DNA of 64,000 bases, from the NCBI RefSeq assembly GCF_902686445.1, contig NC_062217.1:87229758-87293757 (forward strand), in the 5' to 3' direction. The DNA comes from Sciurus carolinensis (taxonomy: Eukaryota > Chordata > Mammalia > Rodentia > Sciuridae). The position numbers and the translations under genes were made by a program. Below are positions 29,870 through 40,530 of the stretch, in pieces. Numbering within the stretch: position 1 is the first letter of the stretch; the number at the start of each line of letters is the position of its first letter. Below the pieces are notes generated by a model. The model was not told the DNA's origin. It ran no database searches and saw only the letters and a program-made list of their open reading frames with translations.

Positions 29870-29933
29870 TTCTTTGTTTTTCTTTGAAGTGCTACTGATT
29901 GAACTCAGGGCCTTGTGTGTATTAGGCAAGTTC
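29870..29933 (-). mobile_element. ID SINE fragment
   Basis: Reverse ID cut after the middle: GAAGTGCTACTGATTGAACT, CAGGGCCTTGTGTGTATTAG, GCAAGTTC; the A-box end is missing. Confidence 0.75.
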
Positions 29934-30499
29934 AATATATATTCACTTCTTTTTTTTTTTTCAAACGTTGATAGTACTTTCTTCTATTTTCTTGTTTTTT
30001 ATCCTCAATCCTCTAATTTCACTTTCCCATTGTACTCTTTTTCTTGACATGTGGGGGTATTTACCTATTGTATATGTGCTAAGGGCCACTTGTCTACATG
30101 CTTAGGATCAGCATGGATTTTAGGCAGGGAAATTGCATACAGATCAATCTGTCTGTGTGAGCTTGTTGTACAAAAACTTCTGCCAGAAGATAACAGATTA
30201 GCTTTGATGACATGACATTCCCTTGGGCACTCTGAATATTTAAAATAGTTATTAACCTCTTTCACTGTTAGACCTTACTGTGTTTTGAGAGGTATATGAT
30301 CTTGTTCCCTAGTGGAAGAAATGAGGAAATGGAAAAAAGTCCTTAGTCTACTGCATGCTTGCTTCCCAGTGGGACTGGCAGTGACTGGGGTTCTCAGATG
30401 GTAAACCTGCAGCTGTAGCATTGAAACTTTTGCAGTTGGAGAGAGAAAGGGATCCTACAGGAATTAGTTCACTGGGAATGCATGTGTCCATTAGGTTAA
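29934..30499. other. No feature recognised
   Basis: Unique-looking, no repeat or exon identified. Confidence 0.45.
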
Positions 30500-30565
30500 T
30501 TGATCAATAATCAAACAAGAGATGTTTATTGAGGGCTTACACTATGTGCTAGGTCTGCAATGGAC
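30500..30565 (-). mobile_element. MIR/L2-type 3' end fragment
   Basis: GATGTTTATTGAGGGCTTAC, then ACTATGTGCTAGGTCTGCAA matches the complement of the shared MIR/L2 3' end (tttattgagcgcctactatgtgccagg). Too short to subtype. Confidence 0.55.
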
Positions 30566-31059
30566 AGCTTTCAGACTACTAGAGAAATCTGGAATACCCT
30601 TAGCTATAGTAACAGGATAGGTTAACTGTAGAAAGGAGGGGAGTGTTTTTTTTACTTAGCACTATGTTGGGGGGTAGTTTGAGCAGATGGGTGTGGGGCA
30701 CTCCTCCATACAACTATGGATGATATAGGCTGACATGGTACTTCTCTTTTCAATGTGTGGCTTCCAAGGCTGCCTTGAAGACTGTCTTCAATTCAATTAG
30801 GTACAAAGGAAAGGCTTTAGGCCTTCAGCACAAAGAGCAGGGTGGGAACTTTTTATGGGCCAGCCCAGCAGGGGTTCGAGCAACCCCTATTCAAACTTGT
30901 TGGCTAGAATTTGGGACCTGGTTGAATTTGCATAGATTCGCTGATTTATTCATTTGATAGCAAGAGAGTATGGAAATACATACCAGCTGTTTACCCAAGA
31001 AGTTCAAAACATGATTTTGTCTGATGACTGGTAGTATATGTTGCCCAGTTAATACTTCA
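30566..31059. other. No feature recognised
   Basis: Unique-looking; one 66-codon open frame at 30757-30957 with no recognised similarity. Confidence 0.45.
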
Positions 31060-31190
31060 GGTTGTATTTCTAAAGTGGAACTATGGATGATTTAAATTAG
31101 TTTCTTTGTATTTTCCCATTTTTTCAAAGATTATGATTATCTGTGCTATTTTTATAATCAGGAAAAATAGAACTTATTTTTAAATAATCC
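31060..31190 (+). mobile_element. Possible ancient L1M 3' end
   Basis: TTTCTTTGTATTTTCCCATT, then TTTATAATCAGGAAAAATAG parallels the end of L1ME-type elements (tctgtattttctaatttt ... tttataatcagaaaaaa). Confidence 0.45.
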
Positions 31191-31280
31191 ACGTATTTGG
31201 ACCTTAGGACCTTATTATTTTTCTATAAAAATAGCTAAAGAGACTGTTTGAATCCTCAGGCTGGATTAAAATCTCATATT

Positions 31281-31405
31281 GGTGGACTGGGGATGTAGCT
31301 CAGAGGTAGCGTATATGCTTTCTTCACATGCATAAAGCCCTAGTTTTGATCCCCAGAACTGGAAAGAAAAACGAAACAACAACAACAACAACAAAAAAAA
31401 ACTGT
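31281..31405 (+). mobile_element. ID SINE
   Basis: Forward ID: GACTGGGGATGTAGCTCAGA, GCATAAAGCCCTAGTTTTGA, TCCCCAGAACTGG, then an A-rich tail with (CAA)n. Confidence 0.9.
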
Positions 31406-31767
31406 ATTACCACAAAGTAGTTGAAAGATGCCACCTTTCTCATTGTTTCTTCTAACCAGGAAACCAGCTGGAAATCTGTTACCTGAGCCAGGAGGTGAGT
31501 GAAGGAGAAAGAAGTAGAAGGAGGATTTGCTTCCTTTCTGGAGACGGCTGAAGTCAAAATGTTCAGTGAAAGCTTTCAGCTCTTCCCACTTTACCATTCT
31601 TTTTCTCTCCTGTTGCCTGGAGCTCCTTGGTTGACTGACACCTTACCCAAGCATGTCCACTTTTTAAACTAATTTCATGCTCCAAGGTTTCCTCTTCATT
31701 TTTCCCAACCATGTTCTTCTTTCATTTAACTAATTTAGAGGTTGTGAGAAAAACCTTATTTGTATTA

Positions 31768-31770
<3 letters not shown>
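31406..31770. other. No feature recognised
   Basis: Unique-looking; overlapping short open frames on the minus strand only. Confidence 0.45.

Positions 31771-31815
<45 letters not shown>
31771..31815 (+). repeat. (GA)n microsatellite
   Basis: About 21 GA units immediately before an LTR-like element. Confidence 0.97.
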
Positions 31816-31820
<5 letters not shown>

Positions 31821-31837
31821 GATATGAAAAATAGAAA

Positions 31838-32645
31838 ATAACTAAGATAATGGGACCTGGCAAAAGGGTGAAAATATGAAGGCCATGCACAGACAGCCTT
31901 CATCTCCTGAGACAAAGATTTTCCAGATGCCAACTATAGACAGGGAGGAAGTGTTTAATCACCCCTAAAGTGACAATCCCTAAAAGGCATTAATCCCCTT
32001 CAAAAACAGATCCTCTCCAGAAGCTGTCTGCAGATCCTCGACCCAGAAGGTTAAATTCCCAAGCCCTCAAAATAACACTTTCACTGATTGATAGAATAGA
32101 GCCCAAAATCCTGAGTGCCCAAGAAAACTGATAGGCTTACTAGACCACCCCTCACAATAACTTATATAAACCCTAATAGATACGGAGACTGAAAAAATCC
32201 CCAAGATAATGAGACCAGGGAAAAGGGAGTGAAAAAGAAGACCATGCACTGACAGCCTTCATCTCCCAAGACAAATATTTTCCAGGTGCCAGTTGCAGAC
32301 AGGGAGGAGGTGTTTTATCACCCTTAAAGTAACAGTCTCCAGGAGGCATTCATTTGCTTCAAAGTAAATCCTCTCCTGACGCTGCCCACAGAAAAGTGGA
32401 CACCCCTTGAAAAGTGCAAATTCCCAAGTACTCAAGGAAACCCATATGTACACTAGACTACCCCTCAAAATAACCTATGTAAACCCAATCCCTTTCTTTG
32501 TTCAGTGGCTCTTTTTCCCTTAGAAAAGAGGCTCCACTGGCACCATTTCATCCCTGCATCCCCTGTTCCGGTGTGAAACTTTGTTGCTGAATAAACAGCT
32601 GAGATGATTCCTGAAGTTTGCTTCCTCTGAATCTTTTTGTGCAAC
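31838..32645 (+). mobile_element. LTR with duplicated U3 segment
   Basis: A ~310-360 base unit (from CTAAGATAATGGGACCTGG) is repeated from 32201 (CCAAGATAATGAGACCAGG): GACAGCCTTCATCTCC, CAGACAGGGAGG and ACTAGACCACCCCTCA or near-variants occur in both. The downstream part CAGTGGCTCTTTTTCCC ... GCTGAATAAACAGCTGAGAT carries the poly(A) signal, ending near CTTTTTGTGCA. A reverse-orientation copy of the 3' part is at 39925-40170. No retroviral coding sequence nearby; probably a solo LTR whose promoter-side region duplicated. Confidence 0.7.
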
Positions 32646-32888
32646 GAGGGGGCAGGCCATCAGGTAGACGTCTCGGAGTAATTGCCTTAAAAAAAAAAAA
32701 ATCAAGTCAAATGCCTCTATTGGTGGTAGAATTTGAGTCAGGGTGATCTAGTCAAGATTCTCAGACAGCATTGGAATAGGTGTTTTTGACCAGAGTTACC
32801 ATTCTAGTCTGATGTGGAAGTCTTTCTCTTAGAACCATTTCTCAGTGCTTTTTCTGCCTCTTCTAGCTTTTTGCTGCTTCCATTTCTT

Positions 32889-32897
32889 TCTTTTTCT

Positions 32898-32951
<54 letters not shown>

Positions 32952-33025
32952 TGGTGCTGGAGATTGAAATCAGGGCCTTGTGCTTGTGAGGCCAGCACTC
33001 TATCAACTGAGCTATATCCCCAGCC
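32889..33025 (-). mobile_element. ID SINE with long poly(T), clean target duplication
   Basis: T-run of about 39 (32912-32950), GTGGTGCTGGAGATTGAAAT, CTGAGCTATATCCCCAGCC. TGCTTCCATTTCTT at 32875-32888 is exactly repeated at 33026-33039. A recent insertion judging by the tail length and the exact 14-base duplication. Confidence 0.96.
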
Positions 33026-33039
33026 TGCTTCCATTTCTT

Positions 33040-34189
33040 AAAGTCCTGAGTTCATCATGGCAGCTCTATGGCAGAAACAATAGTACTCACCAAGTATTCT
33101 GTGTGCCTGCATACTTCTTAGACTTGTCCAGTTATATTGGGGTTATCTGACAACTGGAACTGCAAGCAATGAACAGAAGGACTGTGGATCACTTGGGTAG
33201 AGGCAGTTAAAAGTGTGTTCAAGTCCTGGAAACACATTTTCTTTTAGTTGTGTGGCTACAGGTGAAGCCCTGTGGGTGACAGAGAGAGAAGATGGTGAGG
33301 GAGACCTGCCAAGGAGATTATCCTGACCTACAGCCAAGTGCAACATGAGTGAGAAAATTCCTTGGTGTGTTGTTTTACCAAGACACTGGGGATTTACTTG
33401 TTACCACACAGTTATTTATCCCTACTAACACAAGCTCACAGGCAAAGGGGAGGGCGCTCCCTTGGAAGTGAAGGAATGGGAAGGGGAGAAGTTTCTGTAG
33501 GTGTAAAGCAGGAGTCACCGTATAAAACATTTCCTTGGGTGTGACTACTTGATCTGAGGAAGGCTGGTGATATCACTCATGAGGGAGGTATTGAGGACGA
33601 CATCATTATCATTATTGATGCCCTCATCATCAGTTTGTGAGCAACAGAAATAATGTGCATCTAATTGACTTTGGAGGAAGGAGTGCTTCAAGAGGAAATA
33701 AAACAGAGCTTGAGAGTTTAGCTAAAAGCAAGAGAGGCTGGGGGTGTAGCTCAGTAGTACAGCGTATGCTTAGCTTTTCTCTGACCTCAAGTAGCTTCCA
33801 CTGGGAGACAGGATTGTTAATTGCATGAAATATAAAATATTATATAATACAAGGGTATGAGTGATACAGAATACAGTAGCCATTTGGTGAAATTATTTTA
33901 GGCCAAGACAACAGGGAAGAGGGAAGTATTCGCAGAAGAGTGATAATACAAGATGACCTTCTAAGATAGGCCAAATTTAGAAAGTTGAGAAGAAGAGAAG
34001 TGAGACTGCTGTTAGGGAGGATTGGCTTGCACACAAGTTTTAAGCTAGAAAATCATGTTAAACTAGTTTGACTGGAGCATGCTATTTGGGGAAGGGCCCC
34101 TTTCAGAGAGGTAAGACTTAGGAGACAGATATAAAAACACATTGTGGAGAACCTCAAATGCCACTGAATATCTTTAAACTTTGTCTTGA
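33040..34189. other. Unique-looking, no gene recognised
   Basis: About 1.1 kb containing only an ID stub (33736-33783). Codon-length open frames are short and unsupported. Confidence 0.45.
33736..33783 (+). mobile_element. ID SINE, 3' truncated
   Basis: GGCTGGGGGTGTAGCTCAGT and AGTACAGCGTATGCTTAGC, then homology ends abruptly with no B box or tail. Confidence 0.8.
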
Positions 34190-34470
34190 AAGATTGTTAT
34201 TGCAATGTAATGGTGAAAAATTGTCAACAACTTAGATGCCTATTAATCAGGGAGTGGATCAGTTAGTTGTGGTGCTTGCATACAATGATACATCATGCAG
34301 TAGTTAAACTGGGCTTAATCTACATGTACTTGCATGGAAAGAGCTCCCAGACATTGCTGAGTAAAAATATTAAGGATAAGTGATAGTGCCTGTGTGAGGA
34401 AGGCACACATGCAGGCCTTCAGTACTTCATATTCCTGAACAGACATCTATATAAACACATACAGGTTCTG
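34190..34470 (+). mobile_element. Ancient L1M 3' region
   Basis: ACAACTTAGATGCCTATTAA, GGGAGTGGATCAG, CATACAATGATACATCATGC and CATGGAAAGAGCTCCCAGAC match, in order, the ORF2 end/3' UTR of L1ME-type elements (aacctaaatgtccatcaatag ... tccatacaatggaatactatgc). Reading frame destroyed. Confidence 0.6.
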
Positions 34471-34981
34471 TGAATGTACAGGTTCTGGAAGAATGTGCAA
34501 AACTGAAAGCAGTGGTTATGTTTGAGTCAAATCCTGGGATTGTCCACAGACCCACTGTTCTGAAGGGTGAATCTTGTCCTTGGAGAATTTTGCAGTGAAT
34601 GGAACTTAACCAGGTTATTACCTGGCCATGTGAGCCTGATACTTTCTCCAGGCTCAACTGGAACTGGATTCCAACCTCGGTTATCATTTAGATGGACCAG
34701 ATTGGATGTGTTTTCCTTTCTATCATTAAAATGTATTATGGGAATAGAAGGTAGTAAATGCCTTCGCAAAGATGGCAGAACTTTCTTGTAAAATGATTTT
34801 CCACTATGTGAAAATATTTCTGCCCAAGATATACACAGAAGTCTTCATGAGAATATTTTAAGGCTTTCCTATATAAGAAAATCTTTGCTACATTATTGAA
34901 TTAAAAAACAAATCACTTATAACATGATTACTTCAACAAAAACTTGAAGTGGCCAATAACATTAAAATACATTTATTAACA
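34471..34981. other. No clear feature; possible L1M continuation
   Basis: Overlapping open frames of 60-86 codons lie on both strands at 34427-34791, without recognisable similarity. AAAGCAGTGGTTATGTTTG near 34505 could be L1ME 3' UTR. Confidence 0.4.
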
Positions 34982-35140
34982 AGCTGGGCATGGTAGCAAT
35001 CAGCAACTCTGGAGGCTGAGGCAGGAGGATTGCAAGTTTGAGGCCAGTCTCAGAAATTTAGTGAGACCCTGTTTCAAAATAAAATATTAAAGGACTGGGG
35101 GTGTACCTCAGTGATAAAGCATCCCTGGGTTCAATTCAAA
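34982..35140 (+). mobile_element. B1-dID composite SINE
   Basis: Forward composite: GCTGGGCATGGTAGCAATCA, GCAAGTTTGAGGCCAGTCTC, GAGACCCTGTTTCAAAATAA, GGACTGGGGGTGTACCTCAG, CCCTGGGTTCAATTC. It has lost ~15 bases of the B1 head. Confidence 0.92.
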
Positions 35141-35169
35141 CAAACTCAAACTTTTATTGAAAACCATAG

Positions 35170-35290
35170 GATCGGGCTGAAGGATTTAGATCTGTGATAC
35201 AGTGCTTGCCTAGCATGTGTGAGGCTCTGGATTCAATCAACATTATAAAAAGGCGAACAAATAAATAACAACAACAACAACAACAAAAAT
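35170..35290 (+). mobile_element. ID SINE
   Basis: GCTGAAGGATTTAGATCTGT (altered A box), GTGCTTGCCTAGCATGTGTG, GGATTCAATCAACATTAT, then a tail ending in (CAA)n at 35268-35286. Confidence 0.85.
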
Positions 35291-35509
35291 CCCAAATCAC
35301 AGGATAACTTAAATGTTTAAAAAGAGGAACCAAAAATTATTTAGAGCACACATCACTAGGAAACACATTAATTATTCAATTGATAGCATAAGAAACTATA
35401 GAATAAACTATATTTTGATTTTCATAAGCCCCTTCAAATTTCAGATATATTAAAATCAAAATATAAAAACAAAGCAAGCAAATATACATCCAGACTAATT
35501 TTTAAAAGA

Positions 35510-36400
35510 GCAACAGGATTTTTCTGAGAAATGCAAAGATGATTCGAGATCAGAAAATGTTTAATGTATTTCACACACTGGAAGACTAAAAGTGAAAAAA
35601 ATCATGTTTTATAGCAGTAGGATTAGAAAACACACTCAAATTTCTAATTTTCGTTTGTGATAAATCCTCTTTAATGTGTTAATTGGTATTGCCTCAAAAC
35701 ATAGAGTAAGATGTGCGTGGTGGTGCATACCTATAATCCCAGACTGAGGTGGAGGATCAAAAGTTCAAAGTGAACCTCAGCAATTTAGTGAGGCCCAAGT
35801 AACTTAATGAAACTCTTTCTCAAAATAAACAGTAAAAGCAGCTGGGTATGTAGTCAGTGGAAAAGCATCACTGGGTTCAATCCCTAGTATGAAAAAAAAA
35901 AAAAAATCAGACATATGTCATTCCCTCTACAATTTAACACTACATGGGAGGGTCTTGCTGATGAAAAATTTATACTGTCAGATGGAATGTCTATAGAGTA
36001 AATCAAGAACCTGGTTATGAACTACTATTGAATTTAACAATTTGTTAAGATATTTAGAAAAATCCTCAAATACTTATAAATTAAATAGCATATACCTTAA
36101 ATTACCACGGTTAGAAGCAGAAATTACAGGGAAATTAGAAAATATTTTGTACTGAATAAAAATGAAAATAAAAACACAATATATCATTTGTGGGATGCAC
36201 AAAAGTAATACTTGGAAGGAAATTTATAGTTTTAAATGTATACATTAGAAAAGACAATAAAAAGATCTAAAATCAACTAAGTTTCCAAATTACAAGTAGT
36301 TAATTCCAAAATAAGCAAGAGGGGGAAAGATAAACAGGGATAGAAATCAGCAAAATACAAAATAGACAAGCAATACAGAAAATAAAATACACAATTTCTT
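35510..36400 (+). mobile_element. Ancient L1M ORF2 pieces
   Basis: AGAAATGCAAAGATGATTCG and AAAATGTTTAATGTATTTCA (35537-35580) belong to the reverse-transcriptase region. GGAAATTAGAAAATATTTTG, TTTGTGGGATGCACAAAAGT, GGAAGGAAATTTATAG and CAGGGATAGAAATCAGCAAA (36130-36355) belong upstream of it, in the endonuclease-RT linker. The order is therefore reversed relative to an intact L1, so at least two copies or a rearrangement are present. Confidence 0.6.
35706..35905 (+). mobile_element. B1-dID composite SINE
   Basis: Forward composite, GATGTGCGTGGTGGTGCATA to CACTGGGTTCAATCCCTAG and A15. It carries the internal duplication 'gcaatttagtgaggccc / aagtaacttaatgaaac' seen in longer B1-dID copies. Confidence 0.92.
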
Positions 36401-36479
36401 GGTCTTTTTATTAAGTTCTAGTGCAGAAAATAAAACACAGGGTTGGTTTTATTTTTTACAGAAGTGTTCCCCCTACCAA

Positions 36480-36670
36480 GCTCCCTTTTTGATACTGGGA
36501 ATTGAAACCAGGGGCACTCTACCACTGAGTTACATCCCCAGCCCTATTTTATTTTATTTGAGACAGGATCTTATTAAATTGCCCAGGCTGACCTCAAACT
36601 TGTGATCCTTCTGCTTCAGCCTCCTGAGTCTCTGGGGTTACAGGTGTGGGCCACCAGGCCCGACTGATTC
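36480..36670 (-). mobile_element. B1-dID composite SINE
   Basis: Reverse composite, nearly complete: TTGATACTGGGAATTGAAAC, GAGTTACATCCCCAGCCC, GAGACAGGATCTTATTAAAT, TACAGGTGTGGGCCACCAGG. Confidence 0.93.
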
Positions 36671-36734
36671 TATTTTTTTGGAACATCAATAAAAATGGAA
36701 AACTTTAAAATTCCTAAAATTATTAATATCCAGA

Positions 36735-36952
36735 GAACTAATTTTATTTATTTATTTATTTATTTTTATTCAGTGCTGTGTCTTGAACCCAGGGTGCTTT
36801 ACCACAGAGCACCATTTTCATCCCTTTTTATTTTTCATTTTGAGACAGGTTCTTGCTAAATTGCTAAGGCTGGCCTGGAATTTGTAATCCTCCAGCCTCA
36901 GGCTCCACAGTCCCTGGGACTAGAGACATGTCCTTCCATGCCCACCACTCTT
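36735..36952 (-). mobile_element. B1-dID composite SINE
   Basis: Reverse composite with TTTA-repeat tail: CAGTGCTGTGTCTTGAACCC, GAGACAGGTTCTTGCTAAAT, CTCCAGCCTCAGGCTCC, end near CATGCCCACCAC. Confidence 0.9.
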
Positions 36953-37150
36953 AAACCAATGAAATAAGCATAAACATTTCAATATAGAAGACAATGAGCA
37001 TGGAAGAAATACAAATAAAAAATAAATGAAAAAATATTATTTGATTAGAAACCAGATTCATGAAGATTAAAATTAGATGCCTTTTTTTTTTTAAGGATAA
37101 AGATAAAAATAAAACATACAATACTGGCGGAAGGGAGTTTTAAGAGCCAG

Positions 37151-37285
37151 TCTCACTGGGAGCAGTGGCACACCTGCAATCTCAGCTTCTGGAGGGGCTG
37201 AGGTTGGAGAATGGCAAGTTCAAGGCTAACCTTGGAAACTTAGTGGGACCCTGTCTCAAAATAAAAAACAGAAAGGGCTGGGGGG
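37151..37285 (+). mobile_element. B1-dID SINE, ID part truncated
   Basis: TGGGAGCAGTGGCACACCTG, GCAAGTTCAAGGCTAACC, GACCCTGTCTCAAAATAAAA, then only the first bases of the ID (GGGCTGGGG) before L1M-like sequence resumes. Confidence 0.88.
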
Positions 37286-37375
37286 AAAAGACTTTCTCAT
37301 TCATTATTGGTAGGAATATAGATTGGCAAAAATTACTGGAAAGCAATTATGTAAGGTGCAGCAGGACTTTAAAAA

Positions 37376-37582
37376 TTTTTATTTATTTATTTTGGTACCA
37401 GGGATTGAACCCAGGAGCACTTAAGGACAGAGCCACATTCCCTGCCCGCCTTTTTTTGTATTTTATTTAGAGTTGCCTAAGGTCTTGCTAAATTGCTGAG
37501 GATGACTCTGAACTTACCATCCTCCTGCCTCAGTCTCCCAAGTCACTGGGATTACTGGTGTGTGCTACTGCCCCTGGGGCTG
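37376..37582 (-). mobile_element. B1-dID composite SINE
   Basis: Reverse composite, complete: TTGGTACCAGGGATTGAACC, CAGAGCCACATTCCCTGCC, GAGTTGCCTAAGGTCTTGC, GGATTACTGGTGTGTGCTAC. Confidence 0.93.
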
Positions 37583-37811
37583 CTTGGTTAAAATAATTAA
37601 TACCTATTACATATTACACTAATTTATAGTAGTTAAAATGAAAAAAATCTAACAGTAAATCATTGAAGATATGTCCCTATTAGAGATTATTATACAGATA
37701 GAAAAAAATCATGATTTGAAGATATACTTAATTGTCATGGAGGAAAATGTTCAGTATTAACGTCCAGAGGAGAAAACAACCTATACATTTTATATAAAAT
37801 TTAAATCCACT

Positions 37812-37893
37812 TTTTTGTGTGTGTATGTGGTGCTGGGGTTGAATCCAGTCCTTGTGCATGTTTAGCTAATACTATTCCTCTGAGATATATATC
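37812..37893 (-). mobile_element. ID SINE
   Basis: Reverse ID: GTGGTGCTGGGGTTGAATCC, CTTGTGCATGTTTAGCTAAT, CTCTGAGATATATATCC; diverged at the A-box end. Confidence 0.85.
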
Positions 37894-37902
37894 CAAATTT
37901 TT

Positions 37903-38268
37903 TTGTGTTTTTGGTACTGGGGATTGAACCCAGGGGTGCTTAACCACTGAGCCACATCCTTGGCACTTAAAAAAAATTTTTTTTTAGATGTTGATAGACC
38001 TTTATTTTATTCATTTATTTATATGCGGTGCTGAAAATCAAACGCAGTGCCTCACACATGCGAGGTGATTGCTCAACCACTGAGCCACAATTCCAGTCCC
38101 TCCTCAGACCATTTTAAAAATATATTTTATTTAGAGACAGGGTCTCACTGAGTTGCTAAGTGCCTCGATTTTGCTAAGGCTGATTTTGAACTTGGAACTC
38201 ACCATCCTCCTGCTTCAGCCTCCCAAGCAGGTGGGATTACAGGCGTGTGCTACCATGCCTGGCTATAT
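37903..38268 (-). mobile_element. B1-dID composite SINE split by an ID
   Basis: ID part 37905-37965 (TTGGTACTGGGGATTGAACC, CACTGAGCCACATCC), interruption by another ID, then B1 part 38120-38268 (GAGACAGGGTCTCACTGAGT ... GGCGTGTGCTACCATGCC). The internal B1 duplication is present (TTGCTAAGTGCCTCG / TTTGCTAAGG). Confidence 0.92.
37969..38100 (-). mobile_element. ID SINE, long-tail variant, nested in a B1-dID
   Basis: Reverse ID: T8, AGATGTTGATAGACCTTTAT, GCGGTGCTGAAAATCAAACG, CACTGAGCCACAATTCCAGT. It interrupts the junction of the host's ID and B1 parts. Confidence 0.92.
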
Positions 38269-38779
38269 ATCCAATATTTTTTGCAAAGTATAGTCATTTC
38301 AGGGAAACAAATTGGAAATAAATCTATCAACATAATATATCTTTGTTTAGATTATGAAAAGTTTACATTTTCTTCCTTTTTTTTTTAATGTACTTTTCTA
38401 CAACAGCCTTGCACTGATTTTGCAAACAGAAAAAAATTATGTATTAATGTCTGAAAGACTAATGTATTAGGCATTGAAAATAATTACTTATTGAGAGTTT
38501 AAAATAAATACTACTTTAAGATTCCTGAAGCCAAAACAAAAGGAACATATCGGGTGATATGGTCCTGTTTGTTCAGGTAAAATAAGTTGAGCAATTTGGT
38601 TTGTAGTTAGTATTTATCAAAAGGTGTTCTGTAAACTTTAGTGTTGTTAATATTATTATTTACTTTCATAACATTAAGAAGAAGTTTGAAATAATGGAAG
38701 AAGAATTTTGAAAGGATGGATTACCAGAATAAGTCAGGGGCATTTAGGTTAACAAAGTAAAATAGTTTCTTTAGATTTA

Positions 38780-38872
38780 AAAAATTTTGCTTTGTTTTGT
38801 TTTCTTGTGTTGGGAATTGAACCCAGGGCCTTGTGCACATTAAGCACACACTACCAATGAATTGCACTTTTT
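38780..38872 (-). mobile_element. ID SINE
   Basis: Reverse ID: TTGTGTTGGGAATTGAACCC, AGGGCCTTGTGCACATTAAG, then a diverged A-box end (CAATGAATTGCAC). Confidence 0.85.
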
Positions 38873-38889
38873 GAAAAGTTATGGAAAAT

Positions 38890-39560
38890 AGTATTCCTAC
38901 AGGATAGCTCCCTGGGTAAAATGGAGGGACAGTGTGACTCAGGAGGAGAGCAGGGAAATTAACCAAACATTAAACCTCTCCCAGTGTATCCTTTCCCAGA
39001 AACAATGGGCTCTGAGGGAAAAAGCAAACTTTCATCCCTTCCTGGGTTCATCCCCAGCATCTCCACCAAAAGCAAACATTTACCCCTTCTCAACCACAAT
39101 GGGAGGAGGCGGATACCGAAATGCTGGGCCCTGGACTTTAACCCTTTCCCATTTGCAGATGAGTCCTGGAAGGAGAAAAGCAAATAGTGAAGCTCTAGGT
39201 AACAATAGGTCCTAGAGGAAGGAAGATAAGCAGTGAACACTGAGTTGTGAGCTTGTTACTCTTGTGACAAGTGTTTCAAATATTTTACAACTGCCTTCCT
39301 GCGTTAAAATTTTAACCTGCACAGCTAGGTCCCTGACTGTCCAAACGGCATGTCTGAAGTCCCCAATGATTAATTCACCCTCATTGTAAACTATAAAACC
39401 CAGACACCTTCTGAAACCCGGGGGGCCATCTCCATACCCAGAAAATGAGCCCTCCTGTTCCCGATCTACTGACTTTGCTGCAGAATAGAGGAAAGCTTGC
39501 TGATCCGAGGTTTACTTCCTATTCCTGACTCTGTCATTTGTGAGCTATGAGCTTACACCT
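38890..39560 (+). mobile_element. ERV-type solo LTR (probable)
   Basis: A GC-balanced island in AT-rich DNA with a promoter-like layout: ACTATAAAACCCAGACACC (TATA box at about 39392) followed ~60 bases later by AAAATGAGCCCTCC and, near 39540, the GAGCTATGAGC end. The U3-like part 38890-39390 includes two related blocks (CTTTCATCCCTTCC / ATTTACCCCTTCTC). No internal viral sequence flanks it. The boundaries are estimates. Confidence 0.55.
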
Positions 39561-39924
39561 CCAACTCTACATTTTAAAAATTTTAATTGGTACATGTTAA
39601 TTTAAATACTTATGGGATAATTTTTATTATGTATAATGATCAAATTAGGTTACATAACATTTCCATCTCCTTAAATGTTTGAACCTTTGATAAACATGGT
39701 GCCTAAAATATTGTTATCTTCAGTTGTAAAGTAACTTTTACATGCTTTAGATGTCTGTTTGTGAGCATTGGGTTAGACATTTTGTTTTGTAAATCATGGA
39801 GTCTAGTATGTGTTAGAGCTTACATGGAAGCTAATGATCAGAGTGCCCACAGAGAAGGTTGAATTTTTCATCAAGTTCTTAGAATCTGTTGATACTCTTA
39901 GTTAACTATTTGACTCAGTGTTAG

Positions 39925-40170
39925 CACAAAAAGACTTGACAGGATGCAGACCTCAGGAATCATCTCAGCTGTTTATTCAGGAACAAAGTTTCACACAGGA
40001 ACATGGGATACAGGGATGAAATGGTGTTGGTGGACCCACTTTCCTGGTGGAAAATGAGCCACTGAATAAAAAAAGGCACTGGGTTATCTATAGGTTATTT
40101 TGAGGGGTGGTCTAGTGAGCATATCAGTTGGGGCACTCAGAAAATAGGTTTGTGAGAATTTGAAAATTTG
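39925..40170 (-). mobile_element. LTR fragment, same family as 31.8-32.6 kb
   Basis: Reverse complement of that LTR's 3' half: CACAAAAAGACTTG, ATCATCTCAGCTGTTTATTC, AACAAAGTTTCACAC, GAGCCACTGAATAAA, GAGGGGTGGTCTAGTGAGC. Beyond 40170 the similarity fades. Confidence 0.75.
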
Positions 40171-40429
40171 TTTTTATTGGGCAATATTTTTACTTGGAGG
40201 GTCTGGGGTTAGCATTTGGTGTTTGTCTCTTTCCCTTCAGGGTCCCATTATACTGTCACTGGGAAAGGATGTATTTGGGGAAGTATCAATGCTTTAACTT
40301 CTTTCTAGGGATTGTTCTGTCATTGGGAAAGAATGCACTGAGAAAGCTGTCAAGGTATGTCTTCCCCTTTCACTCCCTTTTCTCAGGCCTCAGTGGGTTG
40401 GGGTTTTCTCATTTTCCAGATCTAATACC

Positions 40430-40530
40430 CAGCCTCAGCAAGTTCTTGCTAAGTTGCTGAGACTGACCTTGAACTTGTGATCCTCCTGCCTCAGTCTCCC
40501 AAGTTGCTGGGGTTACAAACTTATGCCTGG
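40430..40530 (-). mobile_element. B1 part of a B1-dID, ID missing
   Basis: Reverse B1: AAGTTCTTGCTAAGTTGCTG, GACCTTGAACTTGTGATCC, GGGGTTACAAACTTATGCC. It lacks the ID half and poly(T). Confidence 0.85.

Larger units (their letters stand above)
37290..38445 (+). mobile_element. Ancient L1M 3' region carrying nested SINEs
   Basis: Pieces in the same orientation: 37297-37372 (CATTCATTATTGGTAGGAAT, ORF2 C-terminus), 37585-37780 (decayed 3' part) and 38320-38445 (TTTACATTTTCTTCC ... CAGAAAAAAATTATG, L1ME-type end). Between them lie a B1-dID, an ID and a split B1-dID. They form one chain of old L1 host sequence. Confidence 0.5.

Noticed and set aside
31840..32490. Two separate genes or exons duplicated in tandem
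   Set aside because: The unit ends in LTR promoter and poly(A)-type motifs and has no open frame; read as a duplicated U3.
34427..34791. Overlapping open frames on both strands
   Set aside because: Likely remnants around an old L1M 3' region; overlap on opposite strands argues against coding.
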